Shown here: piece after piece, positions 1 to 11,764 of the stretch
How positions within the stretch are numbered: position 1 is the first letter of the stretch
How the letters are laid out: each line of letters starts with the position of its first letter
DNA from: Zygaena filipendulae
Taxonomy: Eukaryota > Arthropoda > Insecta > Lepidoptera > Zygaenidae
Reading direction: 5' to 3'
NCBI GenBank assembly: GCA_907165275.2
Contig: OU015660.1
Span: forward strand, 7,752,501-7,816,500
Length of the DNA stretch: 64,000 nt
Notes under the pieces: generated by a model
Told to the model about the DNA's origin: nothing
Databases searched by the model: none
Seen by the model: only the letters and a program-made list of their open reading frames with translations
Translations under genes and position numbers: made by a program

Positions 1-407
1 ATAGTCGCTTGACACTTTCCCACCTATTTCTTTTTCTTTGGCCGGCTAGCTATTCAGCCAGTATTTTTTATTTATATTGTGGCGACCTAAAAAAAATATT
101 TTCTTTAATTATTAAGTATTAATTAAAGAAAATAAAAAAAATATAAATAGGAATTAGCTTAAGAAAAAGTGAGTGAATTTTATTTTAATTAATACCTACT
201 TAAACTTTACGTTATTTCAATTTTACATCGCGCTGGCTGTATAGAAAGTTGAAACATGGTTCAATAGAAATGTGAAAATAGACCTAGTTTTTTTTAATAA
301 TTTGACAGTTGTCAGTTGAAAGCGATTCTCCCTAGGGCTGAAAAGGGTTACTTTCAACCCGCTTCTCAGGCAACTTCAGACCTACTTTCCGAGTATGAGT
401 AATGAAA
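1..407 (+). repeat. left arm of a large inverted-repeat element
   Basis: This arm is the reverse complement of 4317-4724 over its whole length, with about five differences (single substitutions and poly(A) length changes). Base 1 already pairs with base 4724, so the arm probably continues left of the window. The arm is AT-rich and contains no coding sequence. Confidence 0.9.
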
Positions 408-837
408 AATATTTTTTCCATTGCAAAATAAAACTTTCAATATTTTCCATTCTAAATTATATTTTCAATCTCCTTATTGACCGTGATCAAGTTTAGCAAT
501 AATGAATTTCATGCACGTACTGGGAAAGTTAGGTCCGGCTGGAGTTTGGTGTAGCAAACAAGACAGGGAAAGATCGACGAAATGTGTGAGCCGAGTTGAT
601 GAGAGAGATTTCTTATGTCCGACACATTTATATCACCTCTGTAATATGAAGGATTAATGGAGCCTCATTTATCCTGCTCTTATTGGCCAGTTATTTACGC
701 ACGCTTCAACGCAGATGAATATTAATTACACTGTATGAAATACTAATAACAAGATCGAGACTTGATTCGTCTGTCTTTGGAAATGTGTTTTATTTTTTCT
801 TTAAAAATATAATTAATATCTAATAATTTATATATAT

Positions 838-931
838 AAGGTTGACTGGTAGAGAATGCCTTAGGCATAGATAAAGTCCGTCTTTTATACAATAAAGTTC
901 TTTAAATAAATACCTAAATCTGTGATAAAAT
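838..931 (+). repeat. 3' tail of an ATAA-tailed retroelement
   Basis: The sequence AAGGTTGACTGGTAGAGAAT is followed by a GCCTTAGGCAT palindrome, a polyadenylation-like ACAATAAAG and AAATAAAT. The same order recurs at 12346-12490 and 41028-41112. I take it as the 3' end of a LINE- or SINE-type element common in Lepidoptera. The class is inferred from the tail only. Confidence 0.55.
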
Positions 932-3900
932 AAATTTCAATATAAATTAGACGTAATGTAGGTAAGTAACGAAAGATATCTTAAAATGAGCGTAACATTA
1001 TGTAGGTGATTTCTAAGGATATTGCTTCTTTTTCATTCACAGCCAGACATTGGTTCTACAATAACTCCCGAGTCTTCTTTATCACACATTTATATGAGAC
1101 TCAGGATGATTAAATTTACATTTTGACTTTATTGAAAATTTATCGATATTTAAAAGTTAATGCCAACTTTGCTACATAGAAAAGATCGTAAAACATGAAG
1201 GATCTTCTATTATATTTAAGTTTTTATAGCTTACGAATTGATTTTTATGGATTCTTTGAAGGGATACTTAACTAAATAATATTTTTTATAACTTTAATCA
1301 TAAAATAGCTACAAAATAGTCAACCTTAATAAAAATTTAACCAACCCAAAAGGCTGTAAAATTTAATTAAATTTACTTATTGGATTAATTTTTTTTTCTA
1401 AATAGCAGTACCATAAGGACCAACCCTAAGCGCTTTTTGGTTTATTTAAAAATACACCAAAAAGTATGATCTCGGGTATCAATATTATTAAAATGCTTGT
1501 CAGTGTGAAAGCGTAAGAATAGACGCTTTTGAATAGATAACGAAAAATTTTAAACTACTACCTACCTACGTCACCTGTTAACAAAAAACTAACTCTATAT
1601 AAAACTGTACTACCTAACACGTCACGTAATTATTTTCCTACTTGGCCCGAAGAAGTGCCACTTCAAAAATATGAAAGTTTTAAATGCTAATTAACATATT
1701 TCAAAGTAAATTATTCCGACCAGCATGATGAGATTTTTTTTATAATAATATTTTTGGGAAAGCATTTCCGTAGCAAAGCCCATGATTAATGAACGGTCAG
1801 TCCCTCGTCCCTAGCTAATTCAGAAACAAAATTTACTGAACATTGTTTCCTTGAAATTCTGTTAGTAACTTAATTTAACGTTATAATTATGAAATAATAT
1901 ACCTATTATAATGAAGGTATATCTAAGTTACCTAATATCTAAGTTGTAATGCTTTTCCCAAATAAAAATAAAAGTATGTCGTCTTTCACATATTTATTAT
2001 TTATTTTATATCTTCAAATGTAGTGAATTTCTTAATAACATAACATAACATCTGTGGTAATAACATAATACTTTACCTCTTTCCAATACATAATAAATTC
2101 ATTTTGTTTTCGTTTGTATGTTATTTTAATCTTTAATACTCAATCATTTTCTTTTGGGTACCTAACGATTGAGGAAAATATTGTTACAATCATAAACAGA
2201 ATTCAATACAGACATAGATACCTATAGATAAGTACGTGAATCGACGAAGGCTCTATAATACAATGAATGGGATAGCCGATTTATCCCTACTGAAATCGTT
2301 ACCGACGAAAATTAGATTTTGCTGCATGCTTCGAGAAACAGAATAGATTTTGCTGTTTCTGTATTTGCTTGTATAATTTATATGTAACAAAAGTTTGCTA
2401 TTTTAATGCCATGCGGTGCCGCTTTATGCAAATAGATATTTGTTCTTAAGGAGTGTTTACCATTTTGGTACACCTATCCTTAAATTGTAATGCCAGTATA
2501 AAATAATTTTTTATAAGGTATCCAGTATTTTTTCCATATCAAAACCGAAAAGCCCTGTAGCAAATTGATAAATTAACCATTTATCTAACACGACTTTTTT
2601 CTGGGTAATCACTTTGCAAATCTATTGCATATAATGAGGTGCGCTGGCCAACTGCCGTTTTATGGGCTCAGAATCTAAATGATGTCCTGAGGGAACCAAT
2701 CTCATCCCGAGTTATGAAGGCGATCTGTCGAATTTTAATGAGGATAAAACACGTTTAGTTGGCGGTCTGCATGGACCAAACGAAGATTGGTTGGGTCGCA
2801 AGACAATCCATCTTACACCTGTCGAGTAAACAATATTAAGATTGACTAGGTAACTGTACCTACACTATATAAGTGCATGGAGGTTTACGAAGATCTTAAG
2901 AAAGTCTACAAGCATTATTGCCTCCAGCTGTAGTCGATTGTACCGCTCCAAGGAGACTCATTAAATTATCAACATACAAGTACACCTAACTATCTACACC
3001 TAATTGCTTGGCTTTTTATTCAGCCGTCCTAATTTACGATTTAGGAAAAGGAACAATATTGAGTGGTTCTGATCACAATACACCTAAACTTGAGACTGAT
3101 CTCTATCAGTTTGCAGTAAAGTTAAAATTATTTTTTCATTTAGCGTACTAACTTGCTATATTCGATTAATATTCGACAGTTAAAGGAATTATCTAAGTAA
3201 ACTGGTTAGGATAATTGAATTTGGGAAGGTTTAATAAGGCTTTTAATAATAACAATATAGGTTTATTCTTTAAACAGTTAAGTTGCAAAGTTCATATAGG
3301 AAAATAAGGTCTACAGTCTGTACCTACCTTCCGTAAGACAAGAGTGAGTAGGTACAACAATCTCGCGTACATGCTTAGTACTGGCGAATGTCGACTAAAC
3401 TACTTACAACAGTCAATATATCATTTTGATCATAATAAAAGAAAAAAAATATATGAGAAAAATAACATCGTAAGTAAATAAATAGCTTTTAGCAAGTAAA
3501 ATATTTGTGCGGAAACTCGTCGCCGTTTCAGGAAATGAATGCCATTCTTCAAGCGTGCGAGAACTCTGATTGGCGCTCGTGCATTGTGGTACGCTGATTA
3601 CGTGCCATTGTGCTCATACTTAACAATAACAACACAATGTATGTTAAAACTGTGTAAAAGATATTTAGCACATTAGGTGGAGCTTATCAAAACTAAAATG
3701 ACACGCCCTACTACTCAATAAGCAGTTTTAGATGTGCGATATCATGTATTGATAAATAATATCTCTTTAATAGTGTGAGTGCGGCGACACTATGCGGCAA
3801 CTGAGGACGAATGGCAAGACCACGTATTGATATTTTAACGGTTGTGCGTGTGCGTATACCCGATGGAGGGGCGCGTCATTTTAGCTTAGATAAGGTCTGC

Positions 3901-4073
3901 CTATTTAGGTATCTATTTATTTTAATGCTGATTGTTCATTTAATACTAACCAAGTTAATAGTAGATAATATGAAGCGTGTGTGTAAGTACTTACGTATAT
4001 CTATGCACGTAAAGGACGTTATATAAAAATATATTCTATCCTTACGTAAATAAAGGTTAAGCTCATTGCCAAA

Positions 4074-4150
4074 GTCATGTGCGTCACTTCCGTTGTTTGC
4101 TAAAATTTTATTCCTAACGGGCCAGAAGAAGTGTTACTTCACAAATTGAT
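4074..4150 (+). repeat. GAAGAAGTG interspersed repeat, unknown class
   Basis: GCGTCACTTCCGTTG is followed by TTAAAATTTTA-type sequence and GCCAGAAGAAGTGTTACTTC. Related sequences lie at about 1620-1690 and 17265-17345. No termini can be defined from this window. Confidence 0.45.
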
Positions 4151-4316
4151 TTTGCTTAATTATTATTAGACGTATTTCATTCAAATACGTTTAAATTCAA
4201 ATTTCAGATATTTGTAATTAAAAAAAAATCTTAGATGACTGTTTGCAAAACTTATATACCTACGGGTAACAAAAAGTTATTTCAAAACTCGCAGCTGAAG
4301 AAGTGTAAAATATATC

Positions 4317-4724
4317 TTTTCATTACTCATGCTCGGAAAGTAGGTCTGAAGTTGCCTGAGAAGCGGGTTGAAAGTAGCCCTTTTCAGCCCTAGGGAGAAT
4401 CGCTTTCAACTGACAACTGTCAAATTATTAAAAAAAAACTAGGTCTATTTTCACATTTCTATTGAACCATGTTTCAACTTTCTATACAGCCAGCGCGATG
4501 TAAAATTGAAATAACGTAAAGTTTAAGTAGGTATTAATTAAAATAAAATTCACTCACTTTTTCTTAAGCTAATTCCTATTTATATTTTTTTATTTTCTTT
4601 AATTAATACTTAATAATTAAAGAAAATATTTTTTTTAGGTCGCCACAATGTAAATAAAAAATACTGGCTGAATAGCTAGCCGGCCAAAGAAAAAGAAATA
4701 GGTGGGAAAGTGTCAAGCGACTAT
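4317..4724 (-). repeat. right arm of the large inverted-repeat element
   Basis: This is the reverse complement of 1-407 at about 99% identity. Directly beyond it, 4731-4780 is a diverged copy of 4549-4600 (both read TTCACTCA then TTTTTCTT), so the arm also contains a short internal duplication. The outer end cannot be placed because the partner arm runs off the window. Confidence 0.9.
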
Positions 4725-4812
4725 CCGATCTTCACTCATTTTTTCTTTAGCTAATTCCTATTTTTATTTTGACTTTCCTTGCATTCGTAATGAAAAGCAC
4801 AGTGTTACCCTC

Positions 4813-4907
4813 GGGAGAAAGACTTATTTAGTCCCTCGATCTATAGGCGCCCTCGCTACGCTCGGGCGCCAAACCCCGTCTCGGGACTAAATAAGTTACT
4901 TTCACCC
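4813..4907. repeat. double palindrome (nested hairpin) beside the inverted-repeat element
   Basis: Outer arms 4822-4835 and 4883-4896 pair perfectly over 14 bases (ACTTATTTAGTCCC). With a 2-base bulge the pairing extends to 4813-4907. Inner arms GGCGCCC (4846-4852) and GGGCGCC (4864-4870) form a second, GC-rich hairpin. It may be the terminal structure of the neighbouring element. Confidence 0.7.
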
Positions 4908-5506
4908 CTAGGATAACAATGTACTATTGCTTCGCACCTCGACGGGTACCCTACCTACTTACTGCGGTTCAACAAGAAACAGCTATAAAGCTTTCAAACA
5001 AAGACCACAGGTGCAACGTATGTCGTATGGCTCTCATAGTGAATTGTGAAAACTGTATTCTTACGTCTTTGCATTATGAAGAAATAATATCATATTACTA
5101 GATAGGTCGTAGTCTAGACGTTATCCGTTCCAGTTCGATTGTGGATAAGTATGCATTTTGTCGTGTACAAACGATTGCTAGTGGAAAAAAAGTCAACAGG
5201 GAGTAGAATAAAAAAGCAAGCACAGAAAGCCGATAAGGCCACTGTAAGCCCTCGTTATCTGGGGTCATAAATTACCCGGACGCCCTCGGGGGGCAGGTAG
5301 GTAAGAATACTTCGAAATGCCGTGAAGATTCCGGGAAATGAACTCTCTACGTGATCCAATTGCAGTTTGAGGTGCTTTCGATTTATGAGAAATATAATCG
5401 ATTCTTTTTGGCTAACAGAGTAAATAAGAAGATGATACTAAGGATTTGTCAAATTGAAATCATTTGAAAGTATAGGTAACAATATTAGCTAGGTTAGGTT
5501 AGCTAG

Positions 5507-6260
5507 TCTATACTAATATCATAAAGAGCAAAAGTTTGTGAGTTTGTGAGGTTGTAGTGGATAATCTCTGGATTTATGAAACCAATTTTGAAAATTCTTT
5601 CATTTATAGGAAGCTAAAGTGATCTTGAGTGACATAGGGTTGGTTTCCACGACACAAGCTAATAATAGCTTACTGTGGGATCAAGTAGATCTGTGTGTTG
5701 TGATGTAGATTATTATTATTATTATTATTATTATAGGGTACCTACTTTTTAACATGGAATTCCCGCGGGAACTCCGGAGTTAGTGAGTTCGCGTGTTTGT
5801 GAGATTGTAGGAGGTAATCTCTGGATCTACAGAACCGATTTTCAAAATTCTTTCACTTATAAGAAGCTACAGTAATCCTGAATGACAGAGAGTACTTTTT
5901 ATCCCGGGATTTCCGCGGGAAATCCGGAGATTGTGAGTTTGTGAGGTTATAGGGGGTAATCTCTGGATCTACTGAACCGATTTTAAAAATTCATTTCACT
6001 TATAGGAAGCTACAGTGATCCTGAGTGACAAAGGGTACTTTTGTCCCGGAATTTCCGCGGGAACTCCGTAGATTGTGAGGTTGTAAAATATAGATCTACT
6101 GAACCTGAAATATCACTTTAGCTTCCAATCTAATACTGAAAGATTCTTTCACTAATAGATTGGAAGCTAAAGTGATACTGTGTGAGATAGGGTACTTTTA
6201 TCTCGGCATTCCCGCGGGAACTAAGCAATAACCGTGGGTGAAATCGCGGGGGTCAGCTAG
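5507..6260 (+). mobile_element. composite Lep1-like Helitron (non-autonomous)
   Basis: It starts TCTATACTAATATCATAAAG and ends GGGTCAGCTAG after a short hairpin, which fits Helitron ends (5' TC, hairpin, 3' CTRR). Inside, a unit of roughly 150 bp (TTGTGAG..., AATCTCTGGAT, GAACCGATTTT, GGAAGCTACAGTGATC, ATTCCCGCGGGAACTCCG) is repeated about four times. The first unit is split by a 5'-truncated SINE (5641-5732). It codes for nothing. Assignment to Lep1/MINE is from family knowledge. Confidence 0.75.
5641..5732 (+). mobile_element. 5'-truncated SINE insertion with target duplication
   Basis: This matches the 3' part of the SINE at 10870-11152 (TTTCCACGACACAAGCTAAT, then AAGTAGATCTGTG) and ends in an (ATT)n run. 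It is flanked by ATAGGGT at 5634-5640 and 5733-5739, a 7-bp target-site duplication. It interrupts a Helitron-like unit, so it is the younger insertion. Confidence 0.8.
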
Positions 6261-7185
6261 TAATATTATAGCAGCGAAAGAGCGTGTGTTTGGTTGATAT
6301 TCCCAGTTCATATTGCTACTGATTCACACAAGTAATTCAGCCGGGAGAGACCACAGGCAAAACTAGTATTGTTATAAGAATCCTGAACCGACCCCATCCC
6401 ACCCGCAAAAGTGTCTCACTAAGAAATGTTACCAGTTGAAGTTTTTCAATAAATCTATCATTCCGCTATCAATATTTTATGTGCGATATACACATAAGCA
6501 TACGTGGACTTACCTATCTATTTGATCACAATATTTTGTGGACAGATCCGAAAATATTGTAAGTTCCATTAAAAAAAACTCGCTTTGAACCTTACTTTCT
6601 TTAACATTAGACTGATATTGCAATGACAGGTGGTCTCTACAATTGTTGGGTAAGTTGGTTAGATGTGAGTTTTGACAAATACCTGCAGGTGACGCGCTCG
6701 CGGTTTCCCTTACGGATGCGTTTGACATATTGCTTTGATAGCGGTTACACTACGGACGTGCATGCGGGAGCTATAAATCAGAAAACACATAGAAAGTCCA
6801 AACAGACCTCACATGAACTCTTGCGTCTGGCTAATGTTGTGTCGGATATTGCGTAACTCCGTCTGGAGTTTTTTTTTATATACCAGCCATGAACTTATTG
6901 TCATTTATTACAAAAGTTATTAATATAACTTTTATTAGTTATAACCGATTTTAAGTATCAGTAACATTCAATTTATGAACGAGTTTACGGATCTATTTTG
7001 ACTTCCGTAGGTAGGTATGTGCTTACAGACAGCTCTTCAAATTCCCCCTTTAGCTGACTAAGCACGTTTAACGAGAATCAGACGCTTCAATATTTCATTT
7101 CGACTTCTTTGTAACACATTAAAATGCTGATTCTTAGTTAAATGTGTTACAAAATTAATATTCATGTTTTGATTTTATTTAGTTA
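6261..7185. other. no recognisable feature
   Basis: Unique-looking AT-rich sequence with a few short overlapping open frames of at most 77 codons. None has a family motif or codon pattern that would make it credible. Confidence 0.5.
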
Positions 7186-7330
7186 CTAACTGTTTCGCCC
7201 GCGTGATTTCCCGCAGGAATCCCTAATTTTCTTTCATACAAATGCCCTAACAATTATTGGTACCTAAACAAAAAAATAGTTAAACCGTTTGAGTCATTTT
7301 AGAGTTTTTGCAAGGCCATTTGAAGCTAGA
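7186..7330 (-). repeat. diverged Helitron-like fragment
   Basis: It reads CTGTTTCGCCCGCG...TTCCCGCAGGAATCC, the minus-strand form of the Lep1-like 3' end, and continues with AACCGTTTGAGTC-like sequence. It is heavily diverged, and its outer limits are approximate. Confidence 0.4.
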
Positions 7331-8857
7331 ATTAAAAAATAAAAGGGTCAAAGTTTAAATAATTAGTAAAGGGAACCTTCAAATTCTATAAGTTGTAGAC
7401 TGTATAGTTAGTTATGTGTAGGTATGTATCGTCAGACGAGATCGGTACGTGCTTAGGTATGGTTCTATCAGACGTGTATTGCAACAGAACACCCTGTGAC
7501 CCGGGGAGGAAATAATTGGATTATGTTCTGATCAAATTAGGAACTTCTTTGATATTTTCCACTTCCATGCCCATGATGTAATGAGAAAATTCCATATCGG
7601 CAGACATTGGCGAGACTAATGGAATATTATCTTTATAAAATAATAATAATACTTATATACTTTTATTTGACCAAAACATGGTTGGTTTGTAAAATGATAT
7701 TTGCTACGTTTAATATTTTTTCCGTCCGCACATTTCACGCTTGTTATAAAGGGGCAAAGGTCAACAAATTTTGGGGCAGACCCTTCTTCGAGCTGACAAA
7801 AATATTTCGTAAAAAGCATATTATTTCTATAACGGTAGAGTTTTGGTGGAAATAAACGCTTATATAATGTTTAGAGGTAGAGTAGAGTATGTAGGTACAG
7901 AAGTAGAGTATGTAAAATTACTGCTAAAGACAACAATCTTGATGTATTTTACGACGACGCACAGTTTACCAAAGTGCTTCTTGGTGTACTTGCCCCAATC
8001 AATGTCTTGGCTATAATATATGAGCCGTAAAGTACGTTTATCAGGACAAGCGAAACCAGGTTCATAAAGTAAGATAATAAACTCCTATTATAAAGAGCTC
8101 CTTCTACTAATTTATGACGTAGTGTAGCAAAAAGCCTCTACCCCACTAATCCATCCTTAATAAGGATAATGGGGAACCGATGAACAAGTTTTCGTCCTTT
8201 ATCTCGGCCCATAAATATTGACTATCACTGAACGCTGGTAGCCTGAGGTGTCGAAAGTGCAGTTTTGTACCGCTTTTATTACATCTTGAGTAATAATTTT
8301 TAATGTAAGATAGAAATTGGTTTGTTTTACCAAGCATTTACCGTTACGTCTTCAGGGTTCAGTTAAATCTAATAAAGGATAATAATAATATTAATAACTC
8401 TTCCAAATAATAAAGAGACTATTTCCACAACAAAACTGTCCTAGACGAATGGGTAGTCAATTATGTAAGATATTTTTTTACATTTTTATAGTTTAACAAC
8501 GTAATTCAGTATCTAATATGAGTAGATAAGTATAGAAAATTCAATGTTCAAAGTAGTTTGCTACGTAAAGGCCTTTAAAAATTGCTTATTCATTTGATTG
8601 TTAATTAAATTTATTTTTATTTAATTTTTGAATATAGATAATTTAATATCACTTCTGTCCTCATATTTTTATAGTATGGAAAATTAAAGGCTATTATAAT
8701 AATGGGCTTAGGTTTTACGAAAACAAAATGTCTTTGTATCTACTTATAATATGACATATAGTTTTAAAATTTCAAAAAAGAAACCAAAATTCACGGCTTT
8801 TCCGACGTGACCATTGCTTTCCTATATAATTTTGTGTCATTTATCAGTGAATTATTT
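7331..8857. other. no recognisable feature
   Basis: AT-rich DNA. Two opposite open frames near 7607-7855 (82 and 67 codons) overlap each other and carry no motif. I see nothing else. Confidence 0.45.
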
Positions 8858-9065
8858 ATTTATTTAATCCTTTATTGCACATAAAATAACAATATTACAG
8901 TACTTAGAGAAAAGGAGAAAGCAAATGGCGGTCTTATTGCATAATAGGGCAAAGCGTTCAATATAATTATATTATATAAATACATAAATAAATATTATAA
9001 CATATTATTATAACATTACTAATAATACACATATAAATATTATGTAAATATTAAGATCAGACGGT
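8858..9065 (-). repeat. ATAA-tailed retroelement end, minus strand
   Basis: TTATTTATTTAATCCTTTATTGCACATAAAATAACA reads in reverse as an ATAA-tailed retroelement 3' end with TGTGCAATAAAGG. The copy at 13186-13335 shares TTGCACATRAAATAACA. The left part is simple AT-rich sequence, so the right boundary is approximate. Confidence 0.45.
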
Positions 9066-10087
9066 TTCAAAAAAAATAACCATAAAATGTACCTACCTAT
9101 ATGCATAGCGCGAGCGTAGCAACAGTTAGGGGATATTTTAACCGTAAACTTATTGTATTCTATAATAAGCCAGTTCAAATGGTCATAATATGTGTAACAA
9201 TATTCGCACTAGAGATGTAAATAATATTATGTTCCTGATTCATTATGACCAACAACATTCCTTGCCTATAACGCGCGTCCCAAAAACAACAAACTCAAAC
9301 GCTCCAGATGCAAAAATATAAGAAATTTATATTCTTTGTGACAAAAGAAACGTTGTAAATCTATTTTTTTAAAGTGAAACTTCTTTGCAGAACACGGGGT
9401 AAAAGCAATTTAAGTGGCACCTTATCTTCGCGCGACGCGTTATGGTCATAGTGAATAAGAGCCCAGACTGTATCCACACTGTCGCCCTTTCGCCCTAGGG
9501 AGCGCCGCGTGCCTGCAAACTGTATAGTAGCATAGCACTAAAAGCGAAATAGTGTTATTTGAGCGCACGTCACTTTTCATTTGTTGCGATAATAATGTGC
9601 ATATTGTGCGAGATATTATCACATCCTCCGTTGTATAGTGATTTGCACAGCGATTACGTGTAGGTACAATTGTATTTGATATACCTACTAAATGCAAAGG
9701 CAAAGGAGACGGGCGAACGTTCATAGAAAGTTGGGCCTGGTGTTACAGTAACGATTACTGCATTATTTTATTTATATATTAATACCATTTAAATAAAACT
9801 TCACAACATTCAACATTCTTTTCGATTTCTTAATGGGAGAAAGAAAATATAGGATGTTAATTGTTTGTACAAAAACAACCTCTAAGGTATTCATACACCG
9901 ACCTCTCACGTTAGATATACTTTAAAATAATCATTTGACTTTATTGTAAACTAGAACTAACCTGAATTTATTGTAGGACATTCACACATTGAAGATTCAG
10001 ATGCCGTCCAACTAGATTCTTAGAGGTTTGAGAGAATTATAAAAAAGCAGAGGGAGTACGAATTGAAAACATTTCTCTTATAATGAT
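9066..10087. other. no recognisable feature
   Basis: The stretch 9420-9730 is more GC-rich than its surroundings and holds a 92-codon minus-strand frame without recognisable motifs. I do not call a gene here. Confidence 0.4.
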
Positions 10088-10455
10088 TTATTCATCGTCC
10101 ACTTCATCATAAACTATTAAAATATCATCTAAAAACTGTGCAGGCGGTATTAAATTCTCTTGATGCCTCGCCCAGCTTAGGTACCATATTATGGACATCA
10201 CATGACAACAGCAACCTACAGTTCTTTTTCCTACCAAGCAATTACAATAATATTGTTTGATAGCCTCTCTACCATTACGAGAACTGTCAACTAAAATATA
10301 GGTAAGTAAAATATATTTTTTAGGCTTACATGTCCCGATTTTATTCTACCTCTTAACAGCCAGCTAGAATCATTGGATATTGACAGTTCTCTTAGTAGGT
10401 TGCTGTCCGTTTCTCGACATACTTCTATTTCATATCTCCCATCTTGTCGTATGTG
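10088..10455 (-). pseudogene. C-terminal remnant of a SWIM-zinc-finger, transposon-associated protein
   Basis: Read on the minus strand from 10455 down to a TAA at 10088-10090, two open segments join across one frameshift near 10299. The first contains IRQDGRYEIEVC and LLRGRIKSGHVS. The second contains YYCNC...GCCCH, a CxCx(n)CxH SWIM zinc-binding motif, then WYLSWARHQ, PAQFLDD and an acidic end. From memory, this order (YEIxVC, LLRxRIxSxHV, SWIM, WYLxxARHQ) is shared by C-termini of large uncharacterised insect and cnidarian proteins with a DDE-type domain, probably transposon-derived. The upstream catalytic part is absent: further up the minus strand the sequence is full of stops. The frameshift and the missing N-terminus make it a pseudogene. 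Confidence is good for the SWIM motif and moderate for transposon origin. Confidence 0.65.
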
Positions 10456-10869
10456 TTATATGGTGTTTTTCAAACGAAGAAACCATTATTTAAAAAATAT
10501 ATGGTGTTTTTTAATCGAATCCAAAAAAAAGAAGGTTCCCAGTATTTAAATCACTTTTATAGTATTTTGAATAGTTAATTATTAATTGTTCGATTTTTGT
10601 AATAATATCGATTAGCTTACGTATTTCATCTGGCAACATTGCTTCACAGTGAAAACAAGGAAAGTCAGTATTATTTCGATTAAATATTTAATTTTATATC
10701 CAATAATAAAATTGCTTAATATTTTATGATTAACCACAAAAAAACCGAAAAAAATTTATGATAAATATTTCATTTGTGTACATTTGGGTTTGGTTTGAGC
10801 CCAAATCCGCCCGTCTCCTTTCGATGAAAACTAGACCTATTTTTTTAGAGTGTAAATCCAGTGATTATT
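10456..10869. other. no recognisable feature
   Basis: AT-rich spacer between the SWIM pseudogene and the SINE. Nothing coding is visible on either strand. Confidence 0.45.
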
Positions 10870-11152
10870 TTGCCAGTGACCCGATTGGCGCCGTAGGTCA
10901 CCATGCCTACCCACTAAGAGGTTCCGGGTTCGATTCCCGATGGGGATGGACTTTGTGTGATGAACACAGGGTTTCGCTTCTAGTCTGGGCGTGTATATAA
11001 GCATATCTATAGTATCATAAATAATTATGTAGGTAATAACATGTAGTACGAACCTCGTTTGTTACGTTTCCACGAAACAAGCTTATATTAAGTGTGGGAT
11101 AATATCAAGTAGATCTGTGTTGTGAAGTGGATTATTAGATATTATTATTATT
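10870..11152 (+). mobile_element. tRNA-derived SINE, near full length
   Basis: The head carries RNA polymerase III promoter elements: an A-box-like TGGCGCCGTAGG (10886-10897) and a B box GGTTCGATTCC (10927-10937), about 30 bases apart as in tRNA-derived SINEs. The body contains GTTTCCACGAAACAAGC and AAGTAGATCTGTGTTGTGAAG, and the tail is (ATT)n. Truncated relatives lie at 5641-5732 and 14805-14893. It is not a tRNA gene, since no acceptor-stem partner follows the B box. A SINE of this type depends on a LINE partner for movement. Confidence 0.8.
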
Positions 11153-11572
11153 TCTGCAATTAATTTCAATATTTAATATATATTTATGTAGGTATGTCAT
11201 ACTTTCGTCCTCTATAGGTAAACATGTTTCTATACCGTTCATAAGATTAGAAACTTTGGTGAATTTATGTGCGCGCGCCCGCAGAGGATTCTAGTCAGGT
11301 TTGACTTTGTACAAAATATCAGGGTAAAGTTTTTGACTCTCGATAGTAAACAAACTAAAATCCGCCGGTCTATCACACATAAAGAAAGACAAATTTGACA
11401 ATGTAATAATAGTGCTCAATTTAACACTATGATGTCTGTACTAATATTAGAATATTATTAGTGCCACGGCATAATGCTGAGTGGCAGCCATTTTGGTACC
11501 AAGTATACTCACGCTTATACCAATTTAATTTTTATGGTATCAAATGAACTTTTTTCTATTCTATTATATTCT

Positions 11573-11764
11573 ATTCTATTATAAAGAGGTTTGTTTGATT
11601 TTTTGTTTGTTTGTTACGATTTAACTCAAAAACTACTGGACCGATTCAAAAAATTCTTTCACTATTAGAAAGCTACATTATTCCTGAGTAACATAGGCGG
11701 TATAATCCGGAATTACCGCGGGAACTCCGAAATTATCGCGGGTGAGACCGCGCGGGAGAGCTAA
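11573..11764 (+). mobile_element. Lep1-like Helitron fragment
   Basis: TATTATAAAGAGGTTTG, then TTGTTACGATTTAACTCAAA, a GGACCGATTC segment and AATTACCGCGGGAACTCCG, ending in a hairpin and CTAA. It has the order and orientation of the family. Poly-TATTC repeats at 11555-11580 mark its left side. Confidence 0.65.

Larger units (their letters stand above)
408..4316. mobile_element. interior of the large inverted-repeat element, no transposase seen
   Basis: About 3.9 kb of AT-rich DNA lies between the two near-identical arms. I find no transposase, reverse transcriptase or integrase motif in any frame. It holds an ATAA-tailed retroelement end (about 838-931) and two copies of an interspersed GAAGAAGTG repeat (1620-1690 and 4074-4150). 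The layout fits a non-autonomous long-TIR or foldback element, but a local inverted duplication is also possible. Arm identity near 99% suggests recent origin or gene conversion. Confidence 0.55.

Noticed and set aside
2637..2830. Coding-like stretch with two overlapping open frames
   Set aside because: Neither frame gave a recognisable protein, and the DNA lies inside the inverted-repeat element.
10886..10940. tRNA gene suggested by A and B boxes
   Set aside because: The B box is perfect, but no acceptor stem closes and the downstream body matches other SINE copies, so it is a SINE head.
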